Positions 10,901 to 23,500 of a DNA stretch of 64,000 nt are shown piece by piece. The notes beneath the pieces are model-generated. The model did no database searches, was not told where the DNA came from, and saw nothing but the letters and a program-made list of their open reading frames with translations. Within the stretch, counting starts at the first letter, position 1; the number at the start of each line of letters is the position of its first letter. This DNA comes from Owenia fusiformis. Its lineage: Eukaryota; Annelida; Polychaeta; Sabellida; Oweniidae. The DNA is taken from NCBI GenBank assembly GCA_903813345.2, contig CAIIXF020000008.1:2491341-2555340 (forward strand). The letters run 5' to 3'. Position numbers and translations under genes: made by a program.

Positions 10901-11935
10901 AAAGGCTGGTCTGTTGGTATCTAAGTATATTTTAGGGGAAAAGTCAAAATCATGAAAGATATTGAACTTTTTGTAAGTGTAACATTTTTTTTGAGACACA
11001 CTGTATAGGACATAGTCAAGTTAAATATAGCTAGATATAAAATATAACTATTCTCCTTTACCTTCTATTTTATAACCCGTGTAACACCCTTTTACCTTTG
11101 ATCTGTGTAATTATAAATAGAAGGTAAAGGACAATAGTTATATTTTTAGTAGAGGTCATGGTCTAGTTATTGACATCAAAATGGCACAGGCTATCTGCAA
11201 AATACCATGATAGGTGAAATATCAAATGGAACACTGGAGCCAAATATCTACAAAGCTAAATATGGGAAGTTGTATACGTCTAACAACAAACTGTTCACAA
11301 ATTCTGATTCGTACCCATTTGCTACATCAAGTATCCATTTGGTTACTTCAATGGACAAGGAAAGTGCATGTGGGTGGGCACAGAAAAATACCATAAATGA
11401 GAAGGAATATGAGCGAACAACTACTGAGGAGTACTACAAGAAAGCGCGACTTTGGACTGAGAATCACAAACATGGCTGTCCATCAAGGCTAGAAGTTGTC
11501 TACGCTGTATATGATAATTCTGAAGGTAGGTCCCTGGCAGAGTTGAGTTTATGATAGATATATGGATGACAAATTGTTGAATAGAAGTGTTTTACATATA
11601 TATTTTGAAATATCGCTAAATCTCGTTTTCGTGATTTTCAGATAAAAACGTTAAAGGATTACTTTTTTTTCTTTTTAATGGCAGAATTCTATGAAGTAGA
11701 GCTTGTACCAAGTCAAAATAGTGACGTCACAGAAGAGGTATGTGACTACCTTCAAATCTCTCAAAGTGGTTACATCAAAGCAATAGTTCCTCAACTCATG
11801 CGAACTATACATACATACTATACAGCATACATGGACTCGCATAAAACACCTGGTAATAAGAGCTATATATGCTACTGGGGTAGTACCAGGTACTTTGCAA
11901 ACACCTTGGGCTTATCAAAACTTATAAAGAACTAA
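7934..11935 (+). CDS. Unidentified plus-strand gene, three phase-compatible exons
   Basis: Exons at 7934-8229, 11214-11525 and 11685-11935 join with matching phases. The first ends one base into a codon before gtgagt, the second supplies two bases after an atag acceptor and ends one base into a codon before gtaggt, and the third supplies two bases after ggcag. The last exon stops at 11933-11935, and another open frame continues at 11941-12138, so a one-base indel may hide more coding sequence. Readable parts include YKSGPIVQGSLKEIMLCLMG and KSYICYWGSTRYFANTLG. I recognise no domain. The 3-kb intron holds two repeat families and a TIR transposon. It could be a host gene tail or a decayed multicopy gene. 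Confidence 0.4.
8525..9345. repeat. Diverged tandem repeat with 'aaatggccgccattttt' core
   Basis: The core 'tcaaaatggccgccattttt' followed by 'gtctca', 'gaaattcacttttgg' and 'ctagctttataaata' occurs near 8672, 8863 and 9200, with a partial copy near 8760. Units are about 190-330 bp. The stretch opens with 'agggtgggccaataaaaactgg', which resembles a mariner-type element end. Confidence 0.75.
9560..9890. repeat. Dispersed repeat, copy B
   Basis: Related in the same orientation to 3765-4185 (shared blocks listed there), with additional indels. No coding content. Confidence 0.6.
10020..11005 (-). mobile_element. TIR DNA transposon remnant, mariner-superfamily-like, TA target duplication
   Basis: The left end is CAGAGTGTCTCAAAAAAATG from 10022, preceded by TA. 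The right end (minus strand from 11003) is CAGTGTGTCTCAAAAAAAAT, followed by TA at 11004-11005. The inverted arms extend about 200 bp (10022-10219 and 10800-11003) with moderate divergence. In the centre, the minus strand reads LVELFGNQKIAFNYPFDWPP followed by GSSHFTPLIF. This resembles the conserved 'W..RSPDLTPLDFFLWG' block of a DDE transposase found in invertebrates. The frame is broken, so the copy is dead. Confidence 0.75.
11039..11146. repeat. Near-perfect hairpin, about 35-bp stem
   Basis: The left arm (11039-11074, core 'ctcctttaccttctattt') and right arm (11111-11146, core 'aaatagaaggtaaaggac') are reverse complements with only a few mismatches, around a loop of about 36 bp. It begins about 34 bp after the TIR transposon and ends about 70 bp before the exon at 11214. 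Confidence 0.85.
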
Positions 11936-12991
11936 ATTACATGATGGTGAAGAGTGGACTCACCCTAAAAATTCTCTGTGAATTGGGACTTCTCAAGAAC
12001 ATGAAAGTAGGCAATAAGGTATATATGCCATTAACCCCAGAAGAAATGATGGCATTCATTACGATTGAAGACACAAACAATGTGCCAACTGAAAAGTTTT
12101 TCGAACTGGACAATATTTTTGCTGAAATTCCACTGTGAACGGTTAAAATAGTGTAATGTAATACATACACATATTGTTTATCTCTAAATTTAGAGATATA
12201 ATTTTCTGTATGTTTATGTATATTGTAACGTACTGGAAAATTAAGTGCACAGAAACTAAAAAGGTGTATTACAAAAACAGATGTTCGTATGTCAAAAAAC
12301 ATATGTATGTAATAGAATATATATCATATTTTGTGTATGAATAAATCTTATGACACATGTGTGAGGCAGCCCTAACAATATTGGGGATGAAAGTAGGGAC
12401 AGCAACATATGTGGAGGTGGATCCAATCGAGCCAGCCAACACCGTTTCCCCTCTTGGGTAATCCCTTTCTTCTAATGGGGCGATTGCAAAGCAACTGGCC
12501 ACTAAAAACAGCTGGGGGACCTTGATCTTGATTATAAACTGTGAAATCCATATACAAACTGTATTGTCTATCAGCTGATAAAAAGACTCTTTATAAGTTC
12601 TCAAATGATTATTTTTATTTTATTTCAAATGAGTGGTTTGGGGGTAAATCATCTTTTTCTTTGAGGGGGTAATTGTAGAGACCCAGCCTCGATATATTTT
12701 CAGTATTTACGAGTAAGAGTGGTCTCTTCCAGCTCCTAACCTCAAGAATGAGAAATAATTGAAGATTAATTGTGCCTGGAATTTCAAACCAGGAAATAAT
12801 AAAAACAATGTTTATGAAATTATCGATCTGCTGTATAGATTGGGGAAAAGATGAAAAAAAGGTTGCAATATGATCCAACTAGACAAGTTACCATGTTTGA
12901 TTCAAGGCAAATAATCATAGAAGATTAGTACCTGTAGTTCTTCAGGGGCTTCATACAAAAACAGGCAGGTAAGAGTCTTGTTTTATTTCAG

Positions 12992-13386
12992 GAGTGCCAG
13001 GTACACACGCCACCCCCTCCCAAATGGAAGGGTGTGCAAAGAAAAACCCTACCTCTGGTTGGGGGCTTTCGAGTCATCCATGGCTCTTGATATACATCAG
13101 ACCTATGCCAATAAAAAGACTGCAATGTGGGGCGGATTGGTGCAAAAAAATTGGAGGCAACCAGTTAACTGGAAGAGAATTTATAAGAGAAGTGACTGAT
13201 AGTATTTTGAACTTAACAAGTTCAATTAAAGTCAATAAACATGTGAGACAGGTTTTCATCAGAAGGTTGTCCTTCAGAGGACTATCTGACGCTCCATCTC
13301 AAAACAGATTCGGGAAAGTGGCTATGGTTAAAAGGCAGTCCTATAAATCCATTCACGTGCGCTTATCTATGAGATTATTTTTCTGA
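12992..13386 (+). CDS. Candidate exon, unidentified
   Basis: A strong acceptor (ttttatttcag) precedes a frame open for 130 codons to a stop at 13384-13386. A second frame is open for about 70 codons over the same bases. The longer frame contains CGADWCKKIGGNQLTGREF. It has no recognisable domain and the real frame is uncertain. It may be a 3' exon of the unidentified gene at 7934-11935 or a separate decayed multicopy gene. Confidence 0.3.
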
Positions 13387-13700
13387 AATAAAGTTACTTT
13401 GGAATTCAATTTGCAATGCCATTGAGTAAGAACAGTTGCAAACAACGACTTTAATTTTAGTTAGTTTTCAGATCTTATTAAAGGAAAAATTAGAATCTCA
13501 CAAATATATAACAGGAAATCAGTGGCAGTGTTTTAAGTTGCTCCTCATTAACAGCAGAAATTTTCTGTTAAGAGATTACAAAACTACAATTTTTAAAAAA
13601 TATGGATATATAAGTAGTGCAACTTCATGTTGACAAAAAATCACCAAGATAACACTATAAACAAAGGAAATATAAACTAAAATTAATAGAGGCACATATA

Positions 13701-14783
13701 ATGTCTCTACCACCTCCCCAGATGTTGAGACAAGGATATCAATTTACAAGACCTCCAAGTAATATCCCATCAACTGCATGGATACCTCAGAGCCATGCTT
13801 CAAGATGTTCAGCTGAAATCAATGGATCCATCTATACTACATCTTAAGTCAACAAATCTATATGTATATCTAAACATGCCAACCCCAACAGCACCACCGG
13901 TTGATTTAGCCCCTCCAAAAACCCCAACAGCACCACCAATGGAAATACCATCACCTAAAACAACAACAGCACCACCAATGGAGCCGGAAAAACAGTCCCA
14001 TCTATCAACCACAGATATCAACCTCAAACCGATTTGAGCCATTAATTGAAGAATATGAACAAACACAAAATCCAGATCAGGGATTCAAAACTCAGGTAGA
14101 AACATCCCAAACATCACTCAAAACCTCAACAGCATCCAAAAAAGTTTTGTGGATCGGTGATTCCAGATTAAAGAATGTTCAGAACATTGACAACAATATA
14201 TATGTGATAATAACTAACTCGGGAGATAGGATCCAAGATGTAAATCGAAGGATTGGCGATATGCTATATGACAACACAATGTTCTCAGAAGTCATCGTAG
14301 ACTGTGGGGTTAATAACATAAGGTCTGATAGTGACTCTTCTGAGAAGTGCATGGAGCTAATGGAACAAGAATAAACATGATTGGTGGAGTACTATGAGTT
14401 CAAAATGATGTAAATGTAGATATCAAAGTAAGAGAAACAAACAAAAAGTTACAGCATCTCACCAAGCAATACAGAAACATTATATACAAAGACAATGATG
14501 TTGTCTTTGTAGACCAAAACAATAAGATAAGACCAGATCTATACAGAGATAACATCCACCCTAGCACACCTGGAACTCAGAAACTGAAAAATTTAACTAT
14601 GAAGGTCAACAATAAAAAGTATCATAACAATCATCTCCCTGAGAAATGAAAGAAAGAAAGAACCCTTGTTACTGCTGTGGAGAAACAAATCATCAAGCGT
14701 GAAATTGTTTAGTGAGAGTGAGATGTTACGTCTGCAGAGAATTGGGACATAAAAGTAAATTGTGTCCTTGTAACTGTGCCTAG
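13701..14783 (+). pseudogene. Decayed SGNH-hydrolase-like ORF with C-terminal zinc knuckles
   Basis: From an ATG at 13701 there is a proline-rich region (repeated TAPPM/PPKT units near 13880-13990). Next comes VLWIGDSRLKN (block I GDS), then SEVIVDCGVNNI (block III, G.N). After a frame change comes LYRDNIHPSTPGTQKL (block V D-x-x-H). Near 14665-14780 there are two CCHC knuckles, CYCCGETNHQA-stop-NC and CYVCRELGHKSKLC. The catalytic Ser, Asn and Asp-His positions are recognisable, but there are at least two frameshifts and several stops, including a TGA inside the first knuckle. Esterase plus zinc-knuckle ORFs occur in retrotransposon ORF1-type proteins and in multicopy mollusc genes. No reverse transcriptase follows. 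Confidence 0.6.
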
Positions 14784-15520
14784 GGATACAGCAGGGAAGA
14801 GGGCTCAGAGAATTCTTTATGTGAGTGCTACAGTACTAGCAGACTAACCAATTACACAACTTTGAAATATGTTGACCTCCAGTTTGATATGACCAGATGG
14901 TCAGTTTTATTTATAAGTCAATATGTTGATGATTTCCAAATATTTGCCTGATTTTTTAGTTTTCTCCCTCACTTTGAATGCACTCCATCATTAAAGCAAC
15001 ATAGTGGTTCAACCACTATATTATATAAGTCAGTACATAAAGTTTACTAAATAATCTGAGAGAATGGCATTTCCAGTTTTGTATTCAGTGATTGGTGTCT
15101 GTAATGATTGCAACATCTTGTTTGTTCTTTTTTTGGGAGGGCTGAGAAGAACGAATATGCTTTGTCAGTTGCCATGAAGAACAGGCACACTGTCTTGCAG
15201 TCATTTCCCAAACTTAAAGATGTTAATTATGCGAGTACAATATTTGTGAATAAATACTGTAAGTCAACTTAATTTAGCGTGATTTAATTTGGCGAATTGG
15301 GCAAAATTGGAAAATTGACGTAGATTTAATTTGGAGAATTTAGTTTAGAATTTAGAACTATAACAGAGTTAGCACAAAAAATCAATCACTTGAACCCAAA
15401 GTAATGCTTTAATGCCTTCAAAATTTATCTATATGAATAAATAAACTCTACTGGATGCTATCTTATTGCGACCACCACAATTTTTCTATTATTATGAAAG
15501 ATAAATCTTGGCTTTTCAGC

Positions 15521-15652
15521 TCCAGCAAGAACTTGCTGTGTACATAGGGTTTCAGCCAACCTTCCCATTGCTAAAGATCAAATCCATGGTGGACTACCTC
15601 TGCGAGGAGAAGCTTGCAACGATAAAAAGAAGATCTAAGATGACAGAAGGTA
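15521..15652 (+). CDS. Candidate internal exon, unidentified
   Basis: An open block reads LQQELAVYIGFQPTFPLLKI and then VDYLCEEKLATIKRRSKMTE. It lies between a strong acceptor (ggcttttcag) and a donor (gtaaag). It looks like a genuine internal exon of about 44 codons. I cannot assign a family or link it in phase to its neighbours. Confidence 0.35.
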
Positions 15653-16080
15653 AAGAAATTTTACATTTCAAACACTGTGTACTTTGTGTAGTACTAGTAT
15701 ATACAATAATTACTGGGCCTCTGGGAAGACCAGTTTTGTACTGATAGAGCTACCCAGAATAAATATAGTTTTCAAATCAAATCAACAGTAAATGAATGAT
15801 TTATCTCATGTTTTGATTTATAGCTTTATAGCTGAAGTTAAAGAAAAAAAAAATGTCAGAGAAATTGCGATGTGGGCAGGATATAAAAGGGGATGCAATA
15901 ACAAGTTGAAGTGGGCACTTCACCTAGAATGACGCCCCCGAGGAGTTCATTTAGAAAATCTAAAAAATGTCAAGATATAACCTGGATATGTTTAGAGGAC
16001 ATGTACCTTCTATTATTTAGATAACGTTTTGGCAACATTATGCTACATTTGAGTTCACTTACCTTGTAACTAGAAAAAAA

Positions 16081-16345
16081 TAAAACATCTTACTTATGTT
16101 CCCTCAGATTGGAAACATAAATATTTACACATATCTTTTACTGCATTTAGCTGGAGATTTCACTTACCTCATACATTATCAACCATAATAACCATCTTTA
16201 AATATGTCCCCTCTTGAAAAGTGGAAACATAAAATATTTACACATTCATTTACTGTATTTAGCTGGAGATTTCACTTACCTCATACATTATCAACTATAA
16301 TGAACATCTTAAAATATGTTCCCTCTTTTAGAGGAAATATAAATA
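16081..16345. repeat. Tandem repeat, about 120 bp, just over 2 copies
   Basis: The unit holds 'tttagctggagatttcactt' followed by 'acctcatacattatcaac' and 'ccctctt..a.aggaaacata'. The blocks recur at about 16147 and 16266 with few changes, plus a partial third. It sits just beyond the last FANCM exon found. Confidence 0.8.
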
Positions 16346-16500
16346 TTACTTGAACTGTTTGACATAAATTACAAGGCATTTGGTACAAAGATAAATAACT
16401 ACTACTTAAGTAATCACAAAAAGTAAAAAGAAGTATCTGATAATCTTAAATTGATTAATTAAACCTTTAATTTACATTATCTTATAAGAAGTATACTTAC

Positions 16501-17599
16501 AGCTGACGTGTGTGTTTTTCTTCACCAGGTTTGAGCCTGTCTTTTTCTAATATCAGGACGGGTCGTTCAAACAATTCAGAGAGATGGCACATTCGATCAA
16601 CGAGCTTTTGTTTGTTAGAGCCATTTGTAAAATCTAGAAATATAAAAAGGTGTGTAAAAAATTTCACAAAACAATAAAACAAAAAAATGTAATAAATTGA
16701 AAGCTAAAATATAGTTTCTCCGCATCTTTAGTCAATCTTGACAGTTAATCAGAACTAAACACATAACAAGTAATCTATATTTATTAGTATAGTCAATATT
16801 CGGTCACTTGATTACCATGCATGCACAGTCTAGTTACAAACTACCCTCTGCCTAGCATAGACTATATTACAGTTTAGCAGCCCCTCCCCAAAGATTGGTG
16901 CTGTGACAGCACTGGTAATAAATGATTCCAAATCTACTATGCTGACCCTTTCTCAACCAATCAGTGAAGTTGAAGGAACAGGTGCTAAATACATGCTCAT
17001 TAACTATGCGGTGATGTCAGAGAAAATTAGCATATATAAAGTCGTCCATATTTCGATGACAAATTCTGATTGGCTCGTTGAGATCAGAGATTTATTGCAA
17101 ACTGGAAGAGTGAAGACGTAGCTCTCCTTAAGAAGTGAAATCGAACAAATGCAAAGGGTATCACTTGCTTTGCAAAAATGTGCCACTAAAATAAGTTGAA
17201 ACTCTTAATGAAACCTTTTCATAGCCACATGTAAACCTTACCTGACCATATCTTTCTCTCGATACCCATTCTATTGCTGACTATATAGTCACAGCCTACT
17301 AGTTGACAAACTACTGCATTGAGCTTGTGTTCACACCTTAGAGCTGACACTATGTCCTACATACACCATAAACAAAAAAAATTAGATTTCAAAACTTTAA
17401 CCAACTAGCACATAATGATGTTTTGTATGAAGCTTTAACTCAGTTAAATTGATTGTGTGTAATAAAAAGGTGTGTACAGTGAATTTATGTTAAAACAAAT
17501 TGACACTTGTGGATGTGGATTACTATTTACCTGTCCGCTTGCAAGCTCCCTGGAGTCAACAAATACAAGAGGTTTGTCCCTGTTCCTTGTTGATGCAGT
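16501..17599 (-). CDS. FANCM: FANCM exons 22-24: first half of ERCC4-like nuclease domain
   Basis: Exon 22 has [13 protein letters not shown], the position of the XPF-family 'DxxE' strand. Exon 23 has [20 protein letters not shown] and then [15 protein letters not shown]. Exon 24 has [19 protein letters not shown] and ends KHTRQL before gtaagt. The FANCM domain is usually a nuclease-dead ERCC4 fold that, with the helix-hairpin-helix pair, binds FAAP24. Here VDSREL and ERK are present, but the next motif and the HhH pair lie in exons I cannot find. Confidence 0.9.
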
Positions 17600-20500
17600 C
17601 TGAAATTAATGGTACATGCTGTTATGTAGAGCTTCGGATTTATAGAGACATGCTTCATATCAACATTGCTTTAAAATCAAATGCAAGTACAATTTGGTAA
17701 TTAAAACAAGTCAACATACCCCAGGGCTAGTTATGCTGCCTGTCAATAGAGGGGTCTGGTAGACAGATTGTGTCTGTGTGATATTATGTGATGTTCTGGT
17801 TATACTCTGGCAAGTTCCAGTGTTAGTGCTTCCAATATAATTTACAGCCACATTTTCACATTTTGATGTTTCTGATTGCTCTTGAGAGAGTCTTTGCTTT
17901 TCACGATACTTTTGCTGAAATGCTACCTGAGCTTCTTTTTGTTTCTTAAGTCTTTCTTCACGTTCTTTATTGGTTATCACAGCTTTTTTGTCTTTTATTG
18001 AATTCAGAGGTTGAATGTGAGATTTATTATTTGTGAGAGTACATGCATTTCTCATGCTTTCACTTTTCTTGTCGTTTTTCATCCTATTGCTACATCTAGA
18101 TATCAAAGATGGCATTTTGAAATCATCATAATCAGGCTTGATATTTGCAATATTTGTTCTTGATATAGGTGGCATCATTTTAGTACTGGCAATTCCATCA
18201 TTTCCATCTGCCGTTTCTTCCTCATCACTTGAAGAGTTCACTTGATATACAATCCTGTTTTTCTGTTGTCTCACATTTTTAGCCTCTTTGAGTTTACTAA
18301 ACTTATTCTCTAGTCGTGTATTCTTTCTATTTCGTTTCCCAAGTACTTTAGGGGTGTCAGGATCTGATATTACATCTGGAATAGCAAGAATAGCAAAAGA
18401 GTTTATGCTAATTATTTAGCACTGGGTTATTGTCTTTTTGATACAGAGCTAATGTCAGTAAAGTAGATAATTCATTTCTGATTAAAAGTAAATATTGGGA
18501 ATTTATACCAATAAATTGTAACAATAATGCAACAGATACATTGATTACTGCTATACATTGGATGATTCTTGCATTTTAAATATATCATAATTGTAGTATG
18601 TTTTATGTGAACAAAAATATATCATAAAAATAGTAAGCCTGGATAATGGGTCAACATTTGAAGTAAAAAATGTACAAAAACAAAATCAGGCAGTAGTATT
18701 GTCTTCTTTTGTCAAGATTAGGCAGAAGTATTGTCTTCTTTTATCAAAACCAGGGAGTAGTATTGTCTTTTTTGTCAAAATCAGGCAGTAGTATTGTCTT
18801 CTTTTGTCAAAATCAGGGAGTAAAATTGTCTTCTTTTGTCAAAACCGGGCAGTAGTATTGTCTTCTTTTGTCAAAATCAGGAAGTAGTATTGTCTTCTTT
18901 TGTCAAAACCGGGCAGTAGTATTGTCTTTTTTTGTCAAAATCAGGAAGTAGTATTGTCTTCTTTTGTCAAAACCGGGCAGTAGTATTGTCTTTTTTTGTC
19001 AAAACCAGGTAGTAGTATTGTCTTCTTTTGTCAAAACCGGGCAGTAGTATTGTCTTTTTTTGTCAAAACCAGGTAGTAGTATTGTCTTCTTTTGTCAAAA
19101 TCAGGCAGTAGTATTGTCTTCTTTTGTCAAAACCAGGATGTAGTATTGTCTTCTTTTGTCAAAATTAGGCAGTAGTATTGTCTTTTGTCAAAATTTATAC
19201 TCCAAATGTTACATGACACCAATCACACCATGCATGACATGAAATTCCTTCTCAATTAGAGGTTCTATGCCCATAATATAAGATATCAGCTTAACATTTT
19301 GACACAAATCTGATAAATGGTACTTCAGTGATCTGATCAGAAATAATATTTCTTCTGAAAAAAGGTCAATTCTGAATTCAAAAGCAATCTCTTTGGGCAG
19401 ACTTCTATGCCCAAATGGCATTAGCAAAACACTTCAAATCTTAACCAAACATGACAACTGGTATTTGGTTTATCAAAGATTACATTTTTACATCCCTGCT
19501 CAAACTTTGTTCCTAGGGAAAATCAAATATAGACATACCAGTTATTTCATGGTCATTTGCAACACAAAAACTATCCTCTGCATACGTTTCATCCTGTGGT
19601 GCCACCTGGGAAAAGACATCCATATCTGGGTTTTCTTGGTAACGTAACTTATACTTCCCAGGCCCTAACAATGGACTCCGAACAGACTTCAAATACATTG
19701 CACGATTGTCAACATTTTCTAAAAATAATAAAAAAAGCGCATGTGTAATAAGATTATTTCACCTTATCACAACACAGCTACAGTGATGAACTAAAAACAG
19801 AATGAGATTAGACAATGAAAATCAATATGAGTTCAAAGACCTAACTTTGACATCTACGTAAGAACAATCTGAATCGCTTTTCTCTTTGGCTATGCATCAC
19901 TTGGCTAATAATGTACTAACTTAAAAAATTAAAATGTGAAATGAAGCAACATTCGTAGTAGAGGAATATACCTTGAGATAAAGCCTGGGATTGGCTGCAT
20001 TCATCATTGATGAAACTTGAATCCAGCTCATCATATTCATCCAGATCATCATCAGTAGAAATATCATCCCCTGAAAGCTCAGCTTCTGTATCTAGAAATC
20101 CCCTTGCAGCTGCAGAATGTTTCTATTTGAATGAAAAATAATATTATGCATGTATGTCATAAGATTTCGAAATCAATATATACACTAAGATATGGAAATA
20201 AATAAATACAGTAAGATAAAATATAAACAGAAAGATTTGGAAATAAATATATACAGTAACACAATGATATTTCTTCCCAAACGTATATTGTAAGTGATAT
20301 GTTATTCCAAATTGATATCAGCATGTGTATAGGTTTGATATATAAGAGATATGAACAAAATGTTTCCATTGTACTACATATACATGTTGGAAAATGTGCA
20401 ATGACAAATCAACTGGCTAAATATGGCTTGTTTAACATCGTTGTCCTTGGGAAACTTCAGGATTAATAAGATATTTCAATGTCCAAAACATTAATAATAG

Positions 20501-23500
20501 AATTTCAGATTTATATCCTCCCTATATATGATGGACTGATTAATGTACTGATTTATACCTTGGTCCTTATTGAAGTTTGAGTGTTTTAAACCTTAAATAT
20601 CTACGTAAATATTTTACTTACAGATTTCTTTGTCTTGAAAGGTATATCTGTTACACTGCTTGCATTTATTTCTTTCCGAGAAGTTTGCCAGACATCTGAA
20701 TTAAAAAGAATGTATTCAAGCAATATGGTTATGAAACACTTGTGTCAATTGAAAAAAACAATAATTTATGACAATAGGCTAGACGCCTGGCTTGACGTCA
20801 ATAGACAAATCTTTATGTCATAATGACATGCTCAAATATATTATATTACATCATCATTGCTGATTAAGATCAAAATGTCATGTCATCTCAGAATAAACAG
20901 ATAATGCCTTTTGTGTAAGGGTTTATCTAAATAATTCTGGTATTAAGATTTATAATTTCATCAATTTACTTTGTTTTTTCTCAAACTGATAGAATGTAAA
21001 AACAAAAATTGTTTTTATATCATTTGTATCACTCAGAATAATTCTAGGATTAGGATGCATCTTTTTTACAATTCATTGTCATTTCCAGAATGAAAAATAT
21101 CTAATATGAATGACTTAAATCAAGAATTATTCTTAAATAATTCAATGATCATTTCAACATTTTTTTGAATTACACACAAAAAAATGACATGCTATAATGT
21201 ACACAAATATTTATTTTATTTATTTTTGTTATGATCATACAGTGACAAAAAAGGCATTAACATACAAAATGTCACTACGTGCCATTTCTTACAGACATCA
21301 ACAGCTGAACGTCGAAATCTGTCCACAATAAGTTGGTGATAATAACAATTCTGGTTCACAAAAACTTCACAATTGGTGAACTTAACCATCTTTGTGTCAT
21401 CTTTTTTAATGCAAGGAATTAAATACAAGTACATCTCCAACCACCACAGGATAAATAAAAAAAAATATATATAGGATAAAAAAATACAAAGGGTCTGTTG
21501 CGTAATCTAGGACTAATCTATTTCTATTCCAGCTTATGGTAACTTTTTGATTGTTATTATGTGTTATGTTATCCCACCAGAAACTAACTAGCTACAGGTC
21601 CTTCATCTAGATATCCTAGATACAAAATTAATGATATTAAACATATGCAGTTAAATAAGATTACACGTCATTAAATGACAGTTGTAGCCATTTTTAACAC
21701 CAGTCAACATATGGGTTAATTCTGATGTATTCTGGCAAAATTGACGAACTTTTGACAAATATATTATTGAAAAAGACATAAATGAAAATTTTAACAAAAA
21801 AAAATATATTAAGGCTATACATTTAATAAATAGAAATCAGTAATTACCTTCAAAATCGTCATCATCTGAAGTGTGCGAAAGATCTAACGTGCGCACTAGA
21901 GGTTTTCTGACACCTCTCACTGGAGTATCATCTTCATCAGACACAAGCTGTCTCTGTGACTAATAAAAAACATTGTAACAGCTTACTAATTTAGTAAAAC
22001 CTGTCAATATCAATGGGAGATAACAAGATATTCAGATAGGAAAGGTTTTTGTATACACTAGGTTCACTGTATACTGATTTTACTTTTTCCATTTATTTTC
22101 CAAATGTTATTTTTACACAAATGTGTCAACTTGTAGACTGTTGGAACAATCCGATTACAAGTGCTTTAGTATTTCTAAACGCCAAAGTTTACACTATACA
22201 ATTACTTCGCCAGTTGAACAAGAAAATTTCTGAATATTTCATCAAAATTATATCAAAGTAATATCAAATTTGGAGGGTAGCATCTTAGTGTCTTAAGTCT
22301 ATTTTGAGCAAATTATAATGTAGTGAATAGACTGAACAACAGTTTTATCATGAAGTGAATATCATTAGGGATTTCAATGAGAATTGGTAATTAATGAAGT
22401 AACTTCAATTCATCTGGTGGTTTCAGTGGTGATTCAATTTCACTAAATGAATATACACTGTCCATTGAATCATCAAAATGCCATAAAAAAGACTAAAAAA
22501 TCAGACAAGAGATTTAAGACTGAAGGGCTGATAATTTCTAGTTGACAGGGTGGCCCAAAAGCAGGTTTACAGTTATTCAACAATCTACTTTTGGGACACT
22601 CAGTATTTGACCAATTCTTTACAAGGCTTCCTCGGTCTAGTTTTTGCCATCTTACTTTCTAATATAATTAACAGATAATATGTGACTACTCACCTTCCCC
22701 TTTATAGCCAGGTGGGTGTTTATTAGGGTTTGGCCCTTATTACATCGAATACGGTAATCAATAGAAAAGATAAAAGTACTCACCTTTCCCTTTATAGCCA
22801 CTGGTCTGATAGGAGTGTCCATTGGTGAATCACACACTGTTACATCCCTTCTGACCGCTGAAACAACAATATTCAAATGCTATTCATAAGGTTGCTCTTT
22901 AGCTCTACTTTGTCTGGAGATTTATCAATACTCCAATACACAATAAAGTTAAGTTTAGTTCAGTTACCTCCCGTTTGAAGAGCTCTCATAGAGTACAACT
23001 TCATCTACATTCGGGTTTTTCCCATTGGATTACACAGGAGTGCGATTTTCAATGCTGCACAGCGGCTTTATCAAACATTTATGTAGACTTGCATTTCCAC
23101 AACAAGAGATATGTATGGCAATTAAGATATACAACAAGGCTTTTTGAACAATAATCCCGAAATCCGAAGAAAGCTGTACTTGAAAATGCCGTCCAATATC
23201 AGTGACGTCACTGATTTCCCAGAAACTGCTCAGACGCCATTGAAGATCGAAAAAAAAAAAATAATGTTACTTAATGAATCTCCGATTATCTTTCTGATTA
23301 TTGAATAGATTGGATCATATAACTATACTTGAGGGCTGATGGAAGATCTGAAGCTGAGAAACTGTCACTTTGTCAAGATTCACACTAGTTTTATCAGAAT
23401 TTGTCCCTTCCATGAGAGATATTTATGTAAATTACCACCTGAACTATTATCGTGAATTGGAGTATTTATTTGAATATGGTTATTAGGTTAGAAAAAAACA

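Noticed and set aside
12360-12460. Short coding-looking block (AALTILGMKVGTATYVEVDP on the plus strand)
   Set aside because: About 30 codons between stops, no splice sites I trust and no recognised family; could be a retroelement scrap.
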